64,000 bases of DNA from Planctomycetota bacterium (GTDB lineage Bacteria > Planctomycetota > J058 > JAJDCQ01), in contig JAJDCQ010000110.1 of assembly GCA_029260755.1 (NCBI GenBank), forward strand, positions 1 to 64,000, read 5' to 3'. Within the stretch, counting starts at the first letter, position 1. The number at the start of each line of letters is the position of its first letter. Shown here in pieces: positions 36,503-47,200 of this stretch. Made by a program: the position numbers and the translations under genes. Under the pieces are notes generated by a model. It was not told the origin of the DNA and searched no databases. It was given only the letters and a program-made list of their open reading frames with translations.

Positions 36503-36764
36503 GAAGCGTGCCCTCCGCCGCAAGGCCGAAGATGATCCCCACCCACAAACGCCTACTCAGAAGGGTCTTGAGCGCCTGCGCCCGAGACGACCCGAAGGGC
36601 TTCGCCTCAGCGAAGAGGATCGAGTCGCGGAGTCACGAGCAGTCGGTCGCGACGAAGCGCCACGCCGCCACGAGAGATCGCGCGCCGCCCGAGATGCTCC
36701 GTGTCTCCGTGCCTCCGTGGTTTCATCCACTCGCACTCGCCGAAGGCGAACCGGCAGGCCGTCG
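36503..36764. other. intergenic region with half repeat, no gene
   Basis: No gene seen. It contains a small hairpin CTTCGC (36600-36605) / GCGAAG (36610-36615) and, at 36695-36724, a single copy of the TCTCCGTGCCTCCGTGG repeat whose inverted partners occur at 54.6-54.9 kb. Together with the promoter region it makes up the 326-base gap between the kinase-TPR stop and the PP2C start. Confidence 0.6.
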
Positions 36765-39700
36765 TCAGCGCGGCTTCTCCATCTGACTCAGCCGGACCAC
36801 CGCCCACTCGAGGAAGAGCTGACTCCGGTCACCCGCCGCGACGCACGCCTCGTAGTGACGACGCGCCGCCTCGGCATCGCCGGCCCGCTCGGCGCGGATC
36901 CCGAGGACGCCGTGGGCCGACCCGAGCTCGCGCCGCCGGTCGAGCTCCCCGCTGATCGCACGGGCCGCCTTCAGGACGCTCGCCTCGTCGAGCTGGCCGA
37001 GGAAGCACCGCGCGAGCCGCCCGACGCCGTCGTCCGCCTTCGCGGCGAGCTCCGGCAGATGGGTCAGGTCGCCGGTCAGGCCCGCGTAGAGGAGGTTCGG
37101 AATGCCGAACTGCGCGTGCAGCTCACGGGCCGCGGCGATGTCGTCGATCCCGCCGCGCTCGCCCTGGAGCACCCGCGCCATCCCCCGGATCAGGAGCGGC
37201 GACGGCGTCTTCGGGGCGAGCTCGACGGCCTTCTCGGCGTCCTCCCGCGCCGCCGCCACCTGGACCATCCCCAGATGGAGGATCGCCCGGTTCGCGTACG
37301 GCTCCGAGGCGCCCGGCCGGAGCTCGATCACGGCCGACATGTCCTCGATCCCGCCGGCCGAGTCCCCCATCCGGTAGCGGGCCATCGCCCGGGCGGAGTA
37401 GGCGATCACGTTGCGGCGGTCCATCGAGAGGGCCGCCGTGGCATCCGCGATCGCGCCCGAGAGATCTCCCATCCGCTCGCGGAGGTCCGCCCGGGACGAC
37501 CACGCCTCGGAGAGCCCCCGGTCGAGCTCGACGGCCCGGGTGAGGTCGACGTGCGCCTGGACGAGGTTCCCCCGGCGCGCGAGGATCCGACCGCGCCCGA
37601 GGTGCGCCGCGGCGGAGTCCGGCTTCACCTCGATCACCCGACCGTAGTCGGCGACCGCCTCGGCGACGTTGCCGATCCGGCGGTAGACCTCGGCCCGCGC
37701 GTAGAGGGCGTGGGCCGACCGCGGATCGAGCTCGACCGCCCGCGAGGCATCCTCGAACGCGCCCTTCCCGTCGCGCATCTCGAGCCGGAGGAGGGCGCGC
37801 TCGGCCCACGGCCGGACCTGCTCGGGCGCGACCTCGCACGCGCGGTCGTAGTCGGCGATCGCGTCCTGATGGCGGCCCATCCGGATCCGGAGCCGCGCCC
37901 GACGCGTGAGGACGTCGGCGTCCCGCGGCGCGAGCTCGAGCGACCGGTCGAAGTCGGCGAGCGCGTCCTCGTGCGAGCCGTCGAGCGCGCGAGCCCGGGC
38001 TCGCGACGAGTAGGCGCCGGCGTGCTCGGGGTCGACCGCGAGCGCCCGATCGAGCTCGCTCTTGGCGGCGCCGACGTCGCCGCGATCGAGGAGCAGCCGC
38101 GCCCGCTCGACCCGCGCGTCGGCGTCGCGGGGGTCGAGCTCGATCGCCCGGCCGAGGTCGGCGAGGGCGCCCTCCTCGTCGCCGAACGCGGCGCGCGCGC
38201 GCGCCCGCCCGGCCCAGGCCGCCCCGGCCATCGGATCGGCGGCCACGGCGCGGCCGAAGATCGTCAGCGCGGCGACGGTCTCGTTCCGGTCGAGCTTGAC
38301 CAGGCCGAGCTCGAGGAGCGCGCCGCCGTCCTCGGGCGCGAGCTCCACGGCTCGGAGGAGATCGTCGTGGGCCTCGGCGAGCTCCCCGCGCCGCCGCCTC
38401 ACCGCGCCGCGCCAGCGCCACGCGGCGGGCTGCTCGGCGTCCGCCGCGATCGCCCGCTCGAGGTCGACGACCGCGCCGCCGAGGTCGCCCGTCCGGGCGC
38501 GCGCCTCGCCTCGCAGGGCGAGGGCGGCGGCCAGGTCGGGACGCGCGCCGAGGGCGCCCTCGACGACGCGGAGCGCCTCGGCGGCCTCGCCATCGTCGAG
38601 CAGACGCCGCGCCTCGTCGAGCGCCGCGCCGACGGCCGCCGCGACGGCGAGGTCCGCGATCGCGGCCCGCGTCTCGGCATCGTCGGTCGGCGCGGCCTCG
38701 CGCGCCTCGGCGAGGGCCGCGTCCACCATCGCCCACCGCCGGTCGGCCATCGCCATCGCCCCGAGGCGCAGCGCCACCCGGGCCACCGCCCGGTCGGCCT
38801 CCGGATCGCCGGGGCGGCCGCCGCGCTCGCGCTCGGCCGCGGCGAGCGCGCGGAGACCGAGCGCGAGCGCCCGCTCCCGGCTCGCCGGCGCGTCCGCCGA
38901 GCTCGCGGCCGCCTCCTCCGCCGCCGCCTCGTTCACGGCCGCCTCGAACGCCTCGCGGGCGCTCCGCGCGCCGGCCGCGAGGCGCGCCCGCTCCGAGTCG
39001 CTCGTCGCCGCGCGGCCCCCGCGCCCGGTCATCCCGACCGCCAGCGTCGCCGCGAGCGCGAGCGCGAGGAGCGCGGCGACGACCACCGCCGGCCGCCGCC
39101 TCACCGCGCGCAGGAGCCGCGCCGGCGCGGCGGCCCGCCGCGCCTCGATCGGCTCGCCGCGCAGCCACCGATCGAGCTCCTCGGCGACCTCTCGCGCCGA
39201 GACGTAGCGCGAGCCCGGATCGCGCTCGAGGCACCGGAGCGAGATCGTCTCGAGGTCGGCGTCGACGCCCGGCGCGATCCGTCGGAGCGGCAGCGGGTCC
39301 TCGTTGACGACCCGCTGCATCACGGCGAGCGCGTTCTTGCCCTGGAACGGCGGGCGCCCGGCCAGCCCGCGGTAGAGGACGGCGCCGACGGCCCAGACGT
39401 CGGTCCATGGCCCCTGCTCCGCGCTCTCGCCCGAGGCCTGCTCGGGCGCCATGTAGGAGGGCGTCCCGACCGCGTGGCCGGTCAGGGTGAGCTTCCGATG
39501 CGTCTCGGCGTCGCGGGCGAGGCCGAAGTCGGTGAGCCGCGGCTGGCCCTCGTCATCGATGATGACGTTCTGCGGCTTCACGTCGCGGTGGACGATCCCG
39601 TGGTCGTGGGCGTGCTCGAGGGCGCGGGCGACCGCCATGACGAGCTCGGCCACCCGTCGGGCCGGCACCTTCTCGGCGCCGAGGAGCTCCTCGAGGGTGC

Positions 39701-40166
39701 GACCCGGCACGAGGTCCATGACCAGGTAGGGGCTGCCCTCGTGGGTGCCGACCTCGTGGATGCCGACGATGTTCGGATGGCGGAGCTTCGCGGTGAGGCG
39801 CGCCTCCTGGTAGAAGCGGTCGCGATCCTCGGCGTCGAGAGCCGCCGCCGAGAGGACCATCTTGATCGCGACGGGGCGGTCGAGGTCGGGGTCGTGGCCC
39901 TCGTAGACGACGCCCATGCCGCCTCGACCGAGCACGCGACGGACGTGATAGCGCCCGATGTGGCGCGGCTCGGCCATACCCGGCGGCGCGAGCCCGCCCA
40001 TCGTCGACGCCGGCGCCGGCGCCGCGGCCGGCGCCAGGTAGCCGCTCGCGGCGGACGCGCCGGTCGGCCGTCCGCAGACCGGGCAGAGCGGCGGCGTCGG
40101 CCAGGCGAGGGGTCGACGGCAGCCCAGGCAGGCTCGCGGGGGCGGCGGGGGCGGTTCAGCGGTCAT
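36765..40166 (-). CDS. Ser/Thr protein kinase with zinc ribbon, membrane helix and TPR array
   Basis: A 1133-residue Hanks-type kinase. A zinc ribbon (CLGC...CPVC, 13-32) precedes the kinase domain (about 70-335: GRGGMGVVYEG, AIKM, HRDVKPQN, DFGLA, GTPSYMAPEQ, DVWAVG), all catalytic residues present. A membrane helix (about 356-378) leads to an outer part with a helical region and at least 15 TPR repeats (about 480-1110; ADYDRAxELxP pattern), a protein-binding surface. Such receptors are frequent in planctomycetes. ATG at 40166 has no clear ribosome-binding site. It is divergent from the next kinase, with 125 nt between them. Confidence 0.9.
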   Translation of the reverse strand: MTAEPPPPPPRACLGCRRPLAWPTPPLCPVCGRPTGASAASGYLAPAAAPAPASTMGGLAPPGMAEPRHIGRYHVRRVLGRGGMGVVYEGHDPDLDRPVAIKMVLSAAALDAEDRDRFYQEARLTAKLRHPNIVGIHEVGTHEGSPYLVMDLVPGRTLEELLGAEKVPARRVAELVMAVARALEHAHDHGIVHRDVKPQNVIIDDEGQPRLTDFGLARDAETHRKLTLTGHAVGTPSYMAPEQASGESAEQGPWTDVWAVGAVLYRGLAGRPPFQGKNALAVMQRVVNEDPLPLRRIAPGVDADLETISLRCLERDPGSRYVSAREVAEELDRWLRGEPIEARRAAAPARLLRAVRRRPAVVVAALLALALAATLAVGMTGRGGRAATSDSERARLAAGARSAREAFEAAVNEAAAEEAAASSADAPASRERALALGLRALAAAERERGGRPGDPEADRAVARVALRLGAMAMADRRWAMVDAALAEAREAAPTDDAETRAAIADLAVAAAVGAALDEARRLLDDGEAAEALRVVEGALGARPDLAAALALRGEARARTGDLGGAVVDLERAIAADAEQPAAWRWRGAVRRRRGELAEAHDDLLRAVELAPEDGGALLELGLVKLDRNETVAALTIFGRAVAADPMAGAAWAGRARARAAFGDEEGALADLGRAIELDPRDADARVERARLLLDRGDVGAAKSELDRALAVDPEHAGAYSSRARARALDGSHEDALADFDRSLELAPRDADVLTRRARLRIRMGRHQDAIADYDRACEVAPEQVRPWAERALLRLEMRDGKGAFEDASRAVELDPRSAHALYARAEVYRRIGNVAEAVADYGRVIEVKPDSAAAHLGRGRILARRGNLVQAHVDLTRAVELDRGLSEAWSSRADLRERMGDLSGAIADATAALSMDRRNVIAYSARAMARYRMGDSAGGIEDMSAVIELRPGASEPYANRAILHLGMVQVAAAREDAEKAVELAPKTPSPLLIRGMARVLQGERGGIDDIAAARELHAQFGIPNLLYAGLTGDLTHLPELAAKADDGVGRLARCFLGQLDEASVLKAARAISGELDRRRELGSAHGVLGIRAERAGDAEAARRHYEACVAAGDRSQLFLEWAVVRLSQMEKPR

Positions 40167-40278
40167 GGCCAGTCTCGCAGGCGGGAAGGCGCTCCGAGGA
40201 TGGACGAGGCCGCCCCCCATCCTCAAGCGCCCCCCGCTCGACGGCGTCGCCCCCATGACGTTCGGACCGGCTCTGGGC

Positions 40279-40284
40279 TACCCT
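40279..40284 (+). promoter_or_regulatory. -10 element of a probable leaderless promoter
   Basis: TACCCT ends 7 nt before the ATG at 40292, with no ribosome-binding site between them. Confidence 0.3.
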
Positions 40285-40291
40285 CATCTCG

Positions 40292-43200
40292 ATGGACACC
40301 GAACGCGAGCTCCGTCGCCTGGCGCCGGGCTCCGGCGGCCCCGACGAGGCGCTCGGACGCCTCCTCGTGGCGCAGGGGCTCCTCGGCGAGGAGGAGCTCG
40401 CCTCGAGCCTCGCGATGGCGCGGGGACGCGGCGAGGCCTGTCGCCTCGTCGAGGTTCTCGTCGAGCGCGGCCTCGTCGACGTCCCGACCGTGCAGCGCGT
40501 CGTCCTCGAGGCGAGCGACGGGCCGACCCTCTCCGACCCGACCCATCGGCGACCGAGCGGCGAGGTCTCGGCGGCCCGGTTCGCGCGACCGGCGCCGGCA
40601 TCGGACTCGGGCGACCTCCACCGCGAGATGCCCGCGACGATCGGCCGCTACCGCGTCCTCTCGGAGCTCGGTCGCGGCGGCATGGGCGTCGTCTACGAGG
40701 GCCACGACCCCGAGCTCGACCGTCCCGTCGCGATCAAGATGATCCGCGACCTCGACGGCGACGAGGACGAGCTCGAGCGCTTCGTCCGCGAGGCGCGCGC
40801 GGGCGCGAAGCTCGCCCACCCGGGGATCGTGAGCGTCTACGACGTCGGACGCCACCAGGGCCGTCCCTACATCGCGATGGACTGCGTCGAGGGCGAGGGC
40901 CTCGACGTGCTGCTGCGCCGCGAGAAGCTCGCCCCGCGCCGCGTCGCCGAGCTCCTCTCGCAGGTCGCCCGCGCGCTCCACCACGCCCACGAGCGCGGCA
41001 TCATCCACCGCGATGTGAAGCCGCAGAACATCATCATCGACGCCGCCACCGGTCGCCCGCGCGTAACCGACTTCGGCCTCGCCCGCGTCGCCGGCGGCCG
41101 CGACCTCACCCTCAGCGGCGAGGCGGTCGGCACGCCCGCCTACATGGCGCCCGAGCAGGCCCGGAGCGAGCGCGAGAGCCAGGGCCCGTGGAGCGACGTC
41201 TGGTCGCTCGGGGTGATCCTCTACCGCGCCCTCGCCCGCCGCCTCCCGTTCGACGGCCCGAACGCGCTCGCCATCATGTCGGCGGCCGCCGAGGACGACC
41301 CCGAGCCGCCGAGCCTCGTCACCGCGAGCACCCATCCCGACCTCGAGACGATCGCGCTGCGCTGCCTCGAGAAGGAGCCCGATCGGCGCTACCGCTCGGC
41401 CGCCGAGGTCGCCGACGAGCTCGATCGATTCGGGCGCGGCGAGGCGATCCTCGCCCGCCCGCCCGGCGCCGCGGGGCGAGTGCGCCGCTGGGCACGCCGG
41501 CATCGTCTCCTCGCCGCGCTCCTCGTCCTGTTCGGGCTCGGCGTCGTCGCCCTCCTCGTCGGCGGCGGCGTCGCGATCGATCGGGCGCGGGACGCGGCCC
41601 GGGCCGAGATCGTCGAGGACGCCCGCGCCCGAGCCTGGAAGGACCTCGCCGCCTTCCGGGCGCTCACCGACGACGCCCGCGCCGCGACCTCGACCGACCA
41701 GGTCATCGGCGCCGGGCTGGCCGCCCTCCAGGCGACCGACCGGCTCGCCGCCCTCGAGCCCGAGGACGAGAGCGCCCGGCGCGACCTCGTCGAGACCGCC
41801 CTGCTCCTCGCCGCGATCGCGACCGAGGCCGAGCAGTGGAGCGTCGCCCTCGCCGCCGTCGACCGCGCCCGCGCCGCCGGGAGCGACCCCGGCCCAGCGG
41901 AGGCCGCCGCGCGCGCCCTCGAGGACGCCCGCGCGCGGCGCCTCGACGAGGTGCGCGTCACCCTGGCCGCCGCGGCCGACGACGAGCTCCCGACCGGCGG
42001 GATCGCCTACGAGCGCGCCCTCTTCGGGATCGTCCGGCGCGGCGACGAGGCGACGGTCGCCCTCCTCGTCGAGCGGCTCGCGGAGCTGACCTCACGCCTG
42101 CGCCGGGTCACCCGCGAGACGCTCGTCGCCGCCGCGAAGGATGCCCCCGCGGAGCTCATCGCGGCGCGCCTCGATGGCGCCGGCGCGGCCGACACCTTCG
42201 ACGCCTTCCACGACGCGCCGACGACCGAGCCCGCGTCGGTCGCGCTCACCCGCGCCCACGACGGCCTGCTGATCGCGCTCGGCGCCGGACAGGCGAACAA
42301 CCCGGCCGCGGCGGCGGAGCAGGGGCTCCGGAGCCTCGGTCGCCGCATCCTCGCTCGGACCCAGACCGACGCCCTCGGCGCGAACGACGCGCTCGTGGCC
42401 CGACTCTGCTGCGAGTCGCTCGGCTGGATCGGCGCCCGCGACGCGCGGACGCTGGCGGCGCTGGGGCGCTACCTCCGACTCGAGACGAACGTGACGCGCG
42501 CCTCGTTCGCCGCGCAGGCGCTCGCCCTCGCCGGCACCGAGCTCTCCGAGCGGACCCTCACCGTCTGCTCCGCCGGCTTCGGCGCGAGCAGAGCGCTCTG
42601 GCGCCGGATCCGCCCGATCCTGAGCCTGCGCCCGGGAGAAGGCGGCACCCCCGAGGGCGCCGTCCAGCCCGAGGAGGCGCCGCCGGACGATCTCGAGGCG
42701 CTCCTCGATCTCGCCGAGCGCCGCGGCGCCGCGGGCGAGCACGCGTCCGCCATCGAGACGTTCGAACAGGCGATCGAGCTCGCGCCCGACGACTTTCGCG
42801 GCTGGCTCGGCCGAGGCCGGGCGAGGGCGTATCTCGGCCGCATCGACGACGCCCTCCTCGACCTCGACGAGGCGGTCTCGCGCTCGCCGGAGTCGTCGGT
42901 CGCCGCCCTCATCCTCCGGGCGGAGATCCGCCGTCGAGCCGGGCGCACCAGGGAGGCCCTCGGCGACGCCGACGCGGCGACGGACCGCCAGCCGCGCGTC
43001 GCCGAGACGTGGCTCGTTCGCTCGCGGATCCAGCTCGCCTGCGGCGACCCGGCCGCGGCCGAGGCCGACCTCGACCGCGCCCTCGCGATCGAGCCCGACG
43101 CGCCGCAGCTCCTCCGCGAGCGGTCGCGCATCCGCCGCGCCCGCGGTCGGAGCGATGCCGCCCTCGACGACGCCGAGCGGGCCGTCGCCGTGGCGCCGCG

Positions 43201-44074
43201 CGATGCCTCGAGCCATCTCGAGCTCGCCCGCGTCCTGGTCGCGCGCGGAGCGCTCGACGAGGCGATGACGGCGCTCGGGCGAGCCCTCTCGCTCAGCCCG
43301 GAGGATCCGGCCCTGCTGGCCGAGCGCGCCGCCGTCCACGTCCGACTCCGCGACGGGCGCGCGGCCCTCGCCGACTACGATCGGGCGGTGCAGCTCGCGC
43401 CCCGCAACGCGCAGCTTCGATGCGACCGCGGCGTCCTCCGGCGACGGGTGGGAGACCCCGAGGGCGCGGTCGAGGACTACACGGCGGCGCTCGAGGCCGA
43501 TCCCACCCACCTCCAGAGCTACAACGCGCGCGGCAACGCCCTCCGGGAGCTCGGCCGCCTCGACGAGGCGCTCCGCGACCTCGACCGCGCCGCGGAGCTC
43601 GGGCGGGACAAGCCGACGATCTTCAACAACCGCGGCCTCCTCCGACGCGATATGGACGACCGTCGCGGAGCGATCGAGGACTTCACCCGGGCGATCGAGC
43701 TCCTCGATTCGTGGGCGGAGCCGTGGGGCAACCGGAGCCTCTGCCGATCGGACCTCGGCGACACCGACGGCGCCCTCACCGACGCCGACCGCGCCATCGA
43801 GCTCGCCCCGACGAGCTCGAGCGGCTGGTCCTACCGGGCGTTCGCCCTCTACGCGGCCGAGGAGTTCGCCCGCGCGATCGCCGACGCGAGCCGCGCCATC
43901 GAGCTCGATCAGAGCGACACCGAGGCGTGGTACGTGCGCGCCCGCTGCCGCCTCGTCCTCGGCGATCGGGCCGGCGCGATCGCCGACCTCCGGGCCGCCA
44001 GGGCCCGCGCCGCGAGCGCGGACGCCGCGGCCAAGTACATCCGCGACCTCGAGGCGATCGGCGCGGGCGACTGA
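40292..44074 (+). CDS. Ser/Thr protein kinase with membrane helix and TPR array
   Basis: A 1260-residue receptor-type kinase. The first 75 residues form paired helices (LGRLLVAQGLLGEEELASSL then LVEVLVERGLVDVPTVQ) like the N-domain of GspE/PilB ATPases. The kinase domain is at about 116-385 with GRGGMGVVYEG, AIKM, HRDVKPQN, DFGLA and GTPAYMAPEQ intact. A membrane helix follows (about 405-430), then a helical outer region with HEAT-like character (430-780) and TPR repeats (about 793-1250). It is a sister of the divergent kinase on the minus strand, with about the same order but no zinc ribbon. Confidence 0.9.
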   Translation: MDTERELRRLAPGSGGPDEALGRLLVAQGLLGEEELASSLAMARGRGEACRLVEVLVERGLVDVPTVQRVVLEASDGPTLSDPTHRRPSGEVSAARFARPAPASDSGDLHREMPATIGRYRVLSELGRGGMGVVYEGHDPELDRPVAIKMIRDLDGDEDELERFVREARAGAKLAHPGIVSVYDVGRHQGRPYIAMDCVEGEGLDVLLRREKLAPRRVAELLSQVARALHHAHERGIIHRDVKPQNIIIDAATGRPRVTDFGLARVAGGRDLTLSGEAVGTPAYMAPEQARSERESQGPWSDVWSLGVILYRALARRLPFDGPNALAIMSAAAEDDPEPPSLVTASTHPDLETIALRCLEKEPDRRYRSAAEVADELDRFGRGEAILARPPGAAGRVRRWARRHRLLAALLVLFGLGVVALLVGGGVAIDRARDAARAEIVEDARARAWKDLAAFRALTDDARAATSTDQVIGAGLAALQATDRLAALEPEDESARRDLVETALLLAAIATEAEQWSVALAAVDRARAAGSDPGPAEAAARALEDARARRLDEVRVTLAAAADDELPTGGIAYERALFGIVRRGDEATVALLVERLAELTSRLRRVTRETLVAAAKDAPAELIAARLDGAGAADTFDAFHDAPTTEPASVALTRAHDGLLIALGAGQANNPAAAAEQGLRSLGRRILARTQTDALGANDALVARLCCESLGWIGARDARTLAALGRYLRLETNVTRASFAAQALALAGTELSERTLTVCSAGFGASRALWRRIRPILSLRPGEGGTPEGAVQPEEAPPDDLEALLDLAERRGAAGEHASAIETFEQAIELAPDDFRGWLGRGRARAYLGRIDDALLDLDEAVSRSPESSVAALILRAEIRRRAGRTREALGDADAATDRQPRVAETWLVRSRIQLACGDPAAAEADLDRALAIEPDAPQLLRERSRIRRARGRSDAALDDAERAVAVAPRDASSHLELARVLVARGALDEAMTALGRALSLSPEDPALLAERAAVHVRLRDGRAALADYDRAVQLAPRNAQLRCDRGVLRRRVGDPEGAVEDYTAALEADPTHLQSYNARGNALRELGRLDEALRDLDRAAELGRDKPTIFNNRGLLRRDMDDRRGAIEDFTRAIELLDSWAEPWGNRSLCRSDLGDTDGALTDADRAIELAPTSSSGWSYRAFALYAAEEFARAIADASRAIELDQSDTEAWYVRARCRLVLGDRAGAIADLRAARARAASADAAAKYIRDLEAIGAGD

Positions 44075-44189
44075 TGGCCCAGGAGGCCCGACCCGCGGCA
44101 TCGCTGCTTCATCCGCGAATCGAACCCGGAGCGGCCCGCGAGCGTATGAAGCATCGGACGGGTCTCGGCCCGCGAGGAGGGTGCCCCAA

Positions 44190-44219
44190 TTGATCGGTGC
44201 GACCGTGCTCTCGTATCCT
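44190..44219 (+). promoter_or_regulatory. possible promoter of the tandem kinase-SUMF1 gene
   Basis: TTGATC (44190-44195) and TATCCT (44214-44219) are separated by 18 nt, 45 nt before the preferred GTG start. It supports that start over the in-frame GTG at 44181. Confidence 0.4.
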
Positions 44220-44264
44220 TCCGGTGGAGCCGGTGGGGCGGAGTCGCCCCCGAAGGGATCGCAC

Positions 44265-47200
44265 GTGGGCGCTCGAGATCCGCTCGTCGGAAACATCCTC
44301 GGGTCCTGTCAGCTCGTCGAGCGCCTCGGCGCCGGCGCGATGGGGATCGTCTACCGCGCCCGCCACCTCATCCACGGCGACGTCTGCGTCAAGATCGTCC
44401 GCAACGAGCACAAGGGCGACGTCGAGATGGTGCGGCGCTTCCGGCGCGAGGCCGAGGCGGCCCGCCGGATCGAGCACCCGCACGTCGTCCGCGGCTTCGG
44501 CCTCGAGGAGGTCGCCGACCACCTCCTGATGGTGCAGGAGTACGTGTCGGGCGGCGACCTCGCCGGCCACATCCACGGCCACGGCGGACGTCTCCCCGTC
44601 CCCGAGGCGCTCCGGATCGCCCGCGAGATCGCGCTCGGGCTCGCCGCCGCGCACGGCCTCGGCCTCGTCCATCGCGACCTGAAGCCGGTCAACATCCTCC
44701 TCGACGGCGAGACCCGCGCGAAGATCGCCGACTTCGGCTTCGTCCTCCAGGTCGGCGACGCGCAGCCGCTCGACGGGCGGACCGTCCTGACCGCCCAGGG
44801 CGATGCCCTCGGCACGCCGCTCTACATGGCGCCCGAGACCTGGGAGGGCAGCCACGAGGTGGACGCGCAGGCCGACCTCTACGCCCTCGGCGTCATGACG
44901 TTCGAGATGCTGACGGGCCGGCCGCCGTTCATCGCGAACAACCTGCGCGACATCATGCGCGGGCATCTCTTCGACGAGCCGCCCTTCCTCGTCGACCTCC
45001 TCCCCGACGTGCCGCACGAGGTGGACGAGCTCGTCCGGGCGCTCCTCGCCAAGAAGCCCGAGGACCGCCCGTCGGGGGCCGACGCGGTCGCCGCCCAGCT
45101 CGATCGCGTCGCCAGGCCGATCGTCGAGCGCTCCGCCGTCGAGACGGCCATGTACGACGGCGGCGAGCCGGTCTCGCCGGCGGGGATCGCTCCATCGCCG
45201 CTGCCGCCGCCTCCCTCGGACGACTCGAGCCAGCCGCTCGACGACGAGTCCGCGAAGCGGCTCCTCTCGATGGCCGCGTCCGGCGGGGTCGCCGAGGTGC
45301 CGCCGGTCGACGTCGGCTCGTTCGCCGCCGTCCCCGACGAGGCGGAGGTCGCGGCGGCCAAGGCCGACCCGCGCCGGAGCTTCGGCCGCTACGTCCTGCT
45401 CTCGGAGCTCGGGCGCGGCGGGATGGGCGTCGTCTACCGGGCCTACGACGACAAGCTCGGTCGGGTCGTCGCCCTCAAGGTCGTCCTGGTCGAGCCGGAC
45501 GAGACGAGCCGCGAGCGGTTCCGCCGCGAGGCGCGGGCGGCGGCTCGCCTCCGCCACGAGCACATCCTCACCGTCTACGAGTACGGCGAGGAGCACGGCC
45601 GCCCCTACTTCGTGATGGAGTTCCTCGAGGGCGACACCCTCGGTCCCTGGGTGCTCGCGAGCGAGCCGCTCATCCCCGACGTCGTCGGCGCGATCCGGGA
45701 CATCGCGCACGCCCTCGCGTACGCCCACGACGAGGGGGTCATCCACCGCGACGTGAAGCCGGGGAACATCCTGATCGCGCCCGGGCCTCGGTCGTATCTG
45801 ATGGACTTCGGGCTGGCCCAGGACAGCCAGGGCGGCCACTCGCTCACCACGACCGGACGGGTGATGGGCACGCCGCGCTACATGGCGCCCGAGCAGATCG
45901 ACGAGGCGATCGACCAGGTCGGCGCCGCGACCGACATCTACGCCCTCGGCGCGGTCCTCTACGAGGCGCTCACCCTCGCGCCGGTCTTCCAGGCCCGGAG
46001 CAACGCCGCCCTCTTCAAGAAGATCCTGTTCGACGACCCCGAGGCGCCGCGCAGCCACAACCCGCACATCCCCGAGACGCTCGAGCGGATCGTCCTCCGG
46101 TCCCTCCAGAAGCAGGTCGCCGACCGGCACGAGAGCGCCGCGGCCCTCGCCGACGACCTGACCGCGTTCCTCGAGGGGCGAAACCCGTTCGCCGGGGCCG
46201 GGTCGCCGCCGGCGCCCGCCCGCGAGCCGGCGCCACCGCTGCCCTCGACCGCGCCGCCGGCTCCCCTCGCATCGCTCGCGCCACGCGCGGAGGCGGTCCT
46301 CCCGCCGCGGGTCGCCGGCTCGGCGCTCGCCGACCAGGAGTCGTCCGCGGTCGAGCTCGTCGAGGAGCTCGAGCCGCGCCGACGCACGACGACCAGCCGG
46401 AGAGCGGCCCGGGTCGTCCGCCGGACGACGAGCCGCCGACTCGCGACGGCGCGGGCGAGCAGCGGCGAGCACCCGGGCATCTCCGAAGGGCTCGGCGCGC
46501 TGACGGCGAACGGTCCGATCCGGTGGGTCGCCGCGGCGGGCGTCGTCGGCCTGATCCTCTTCGCCGTCCTCGGACGCGGCTCGACGCCCGCGACGGTCGA
46601 GATGACGAGCCCAGGCGACGGGCAGCTCTTCGGCCGACGCGCGATCGCCGCGACCGGGCGGGTCACCGCCGGCTCGCCCGAGGAGCTCTGGGTCGGCGGG
46701 ATCCGAACGGCCGTCGACGCCGAGGGGCGGTTCTCGCAGGCGCTCGACCTCGCCGACGGCGAGCACGAGATCCTCGTCGAGGAGCGCCTCGGCGCCGCGC
46801 CGGCCGCGAAGATCCGCGTCACGGTCGACACGGCGGCCCCCGAGCTGGCGATCACATCCCCGGCCGACGGGACGCTCGTCGCCGGGAAGACGGTGCGCGT
46901 CGAGGCGACCGTCTCCGACCGGAACCTCGAGGCGGCGGGCGTCCGCGGCGGCGCGACCGCGACCCCGACGCGCGGGAAGCTCGGCGTCGAGGTCCCGCTG
47001 CCCGACACCGACGGCGACCACGCGATCGAGCTCTGGGCGCGGGACCGGGCGGGCCACGAGACGAGCGCGCGCGTCACGGTCCGCGTCGACCGAACCGCGC
47101 CCGTCCTCGAGGTCGATGCGCCTCGACGGGGCGAGACCCTGACACGGAAGGACTCGATCGACGTCGTCGGGCGGGTGAGCGACCCGAGCGGCGTCGCCCG

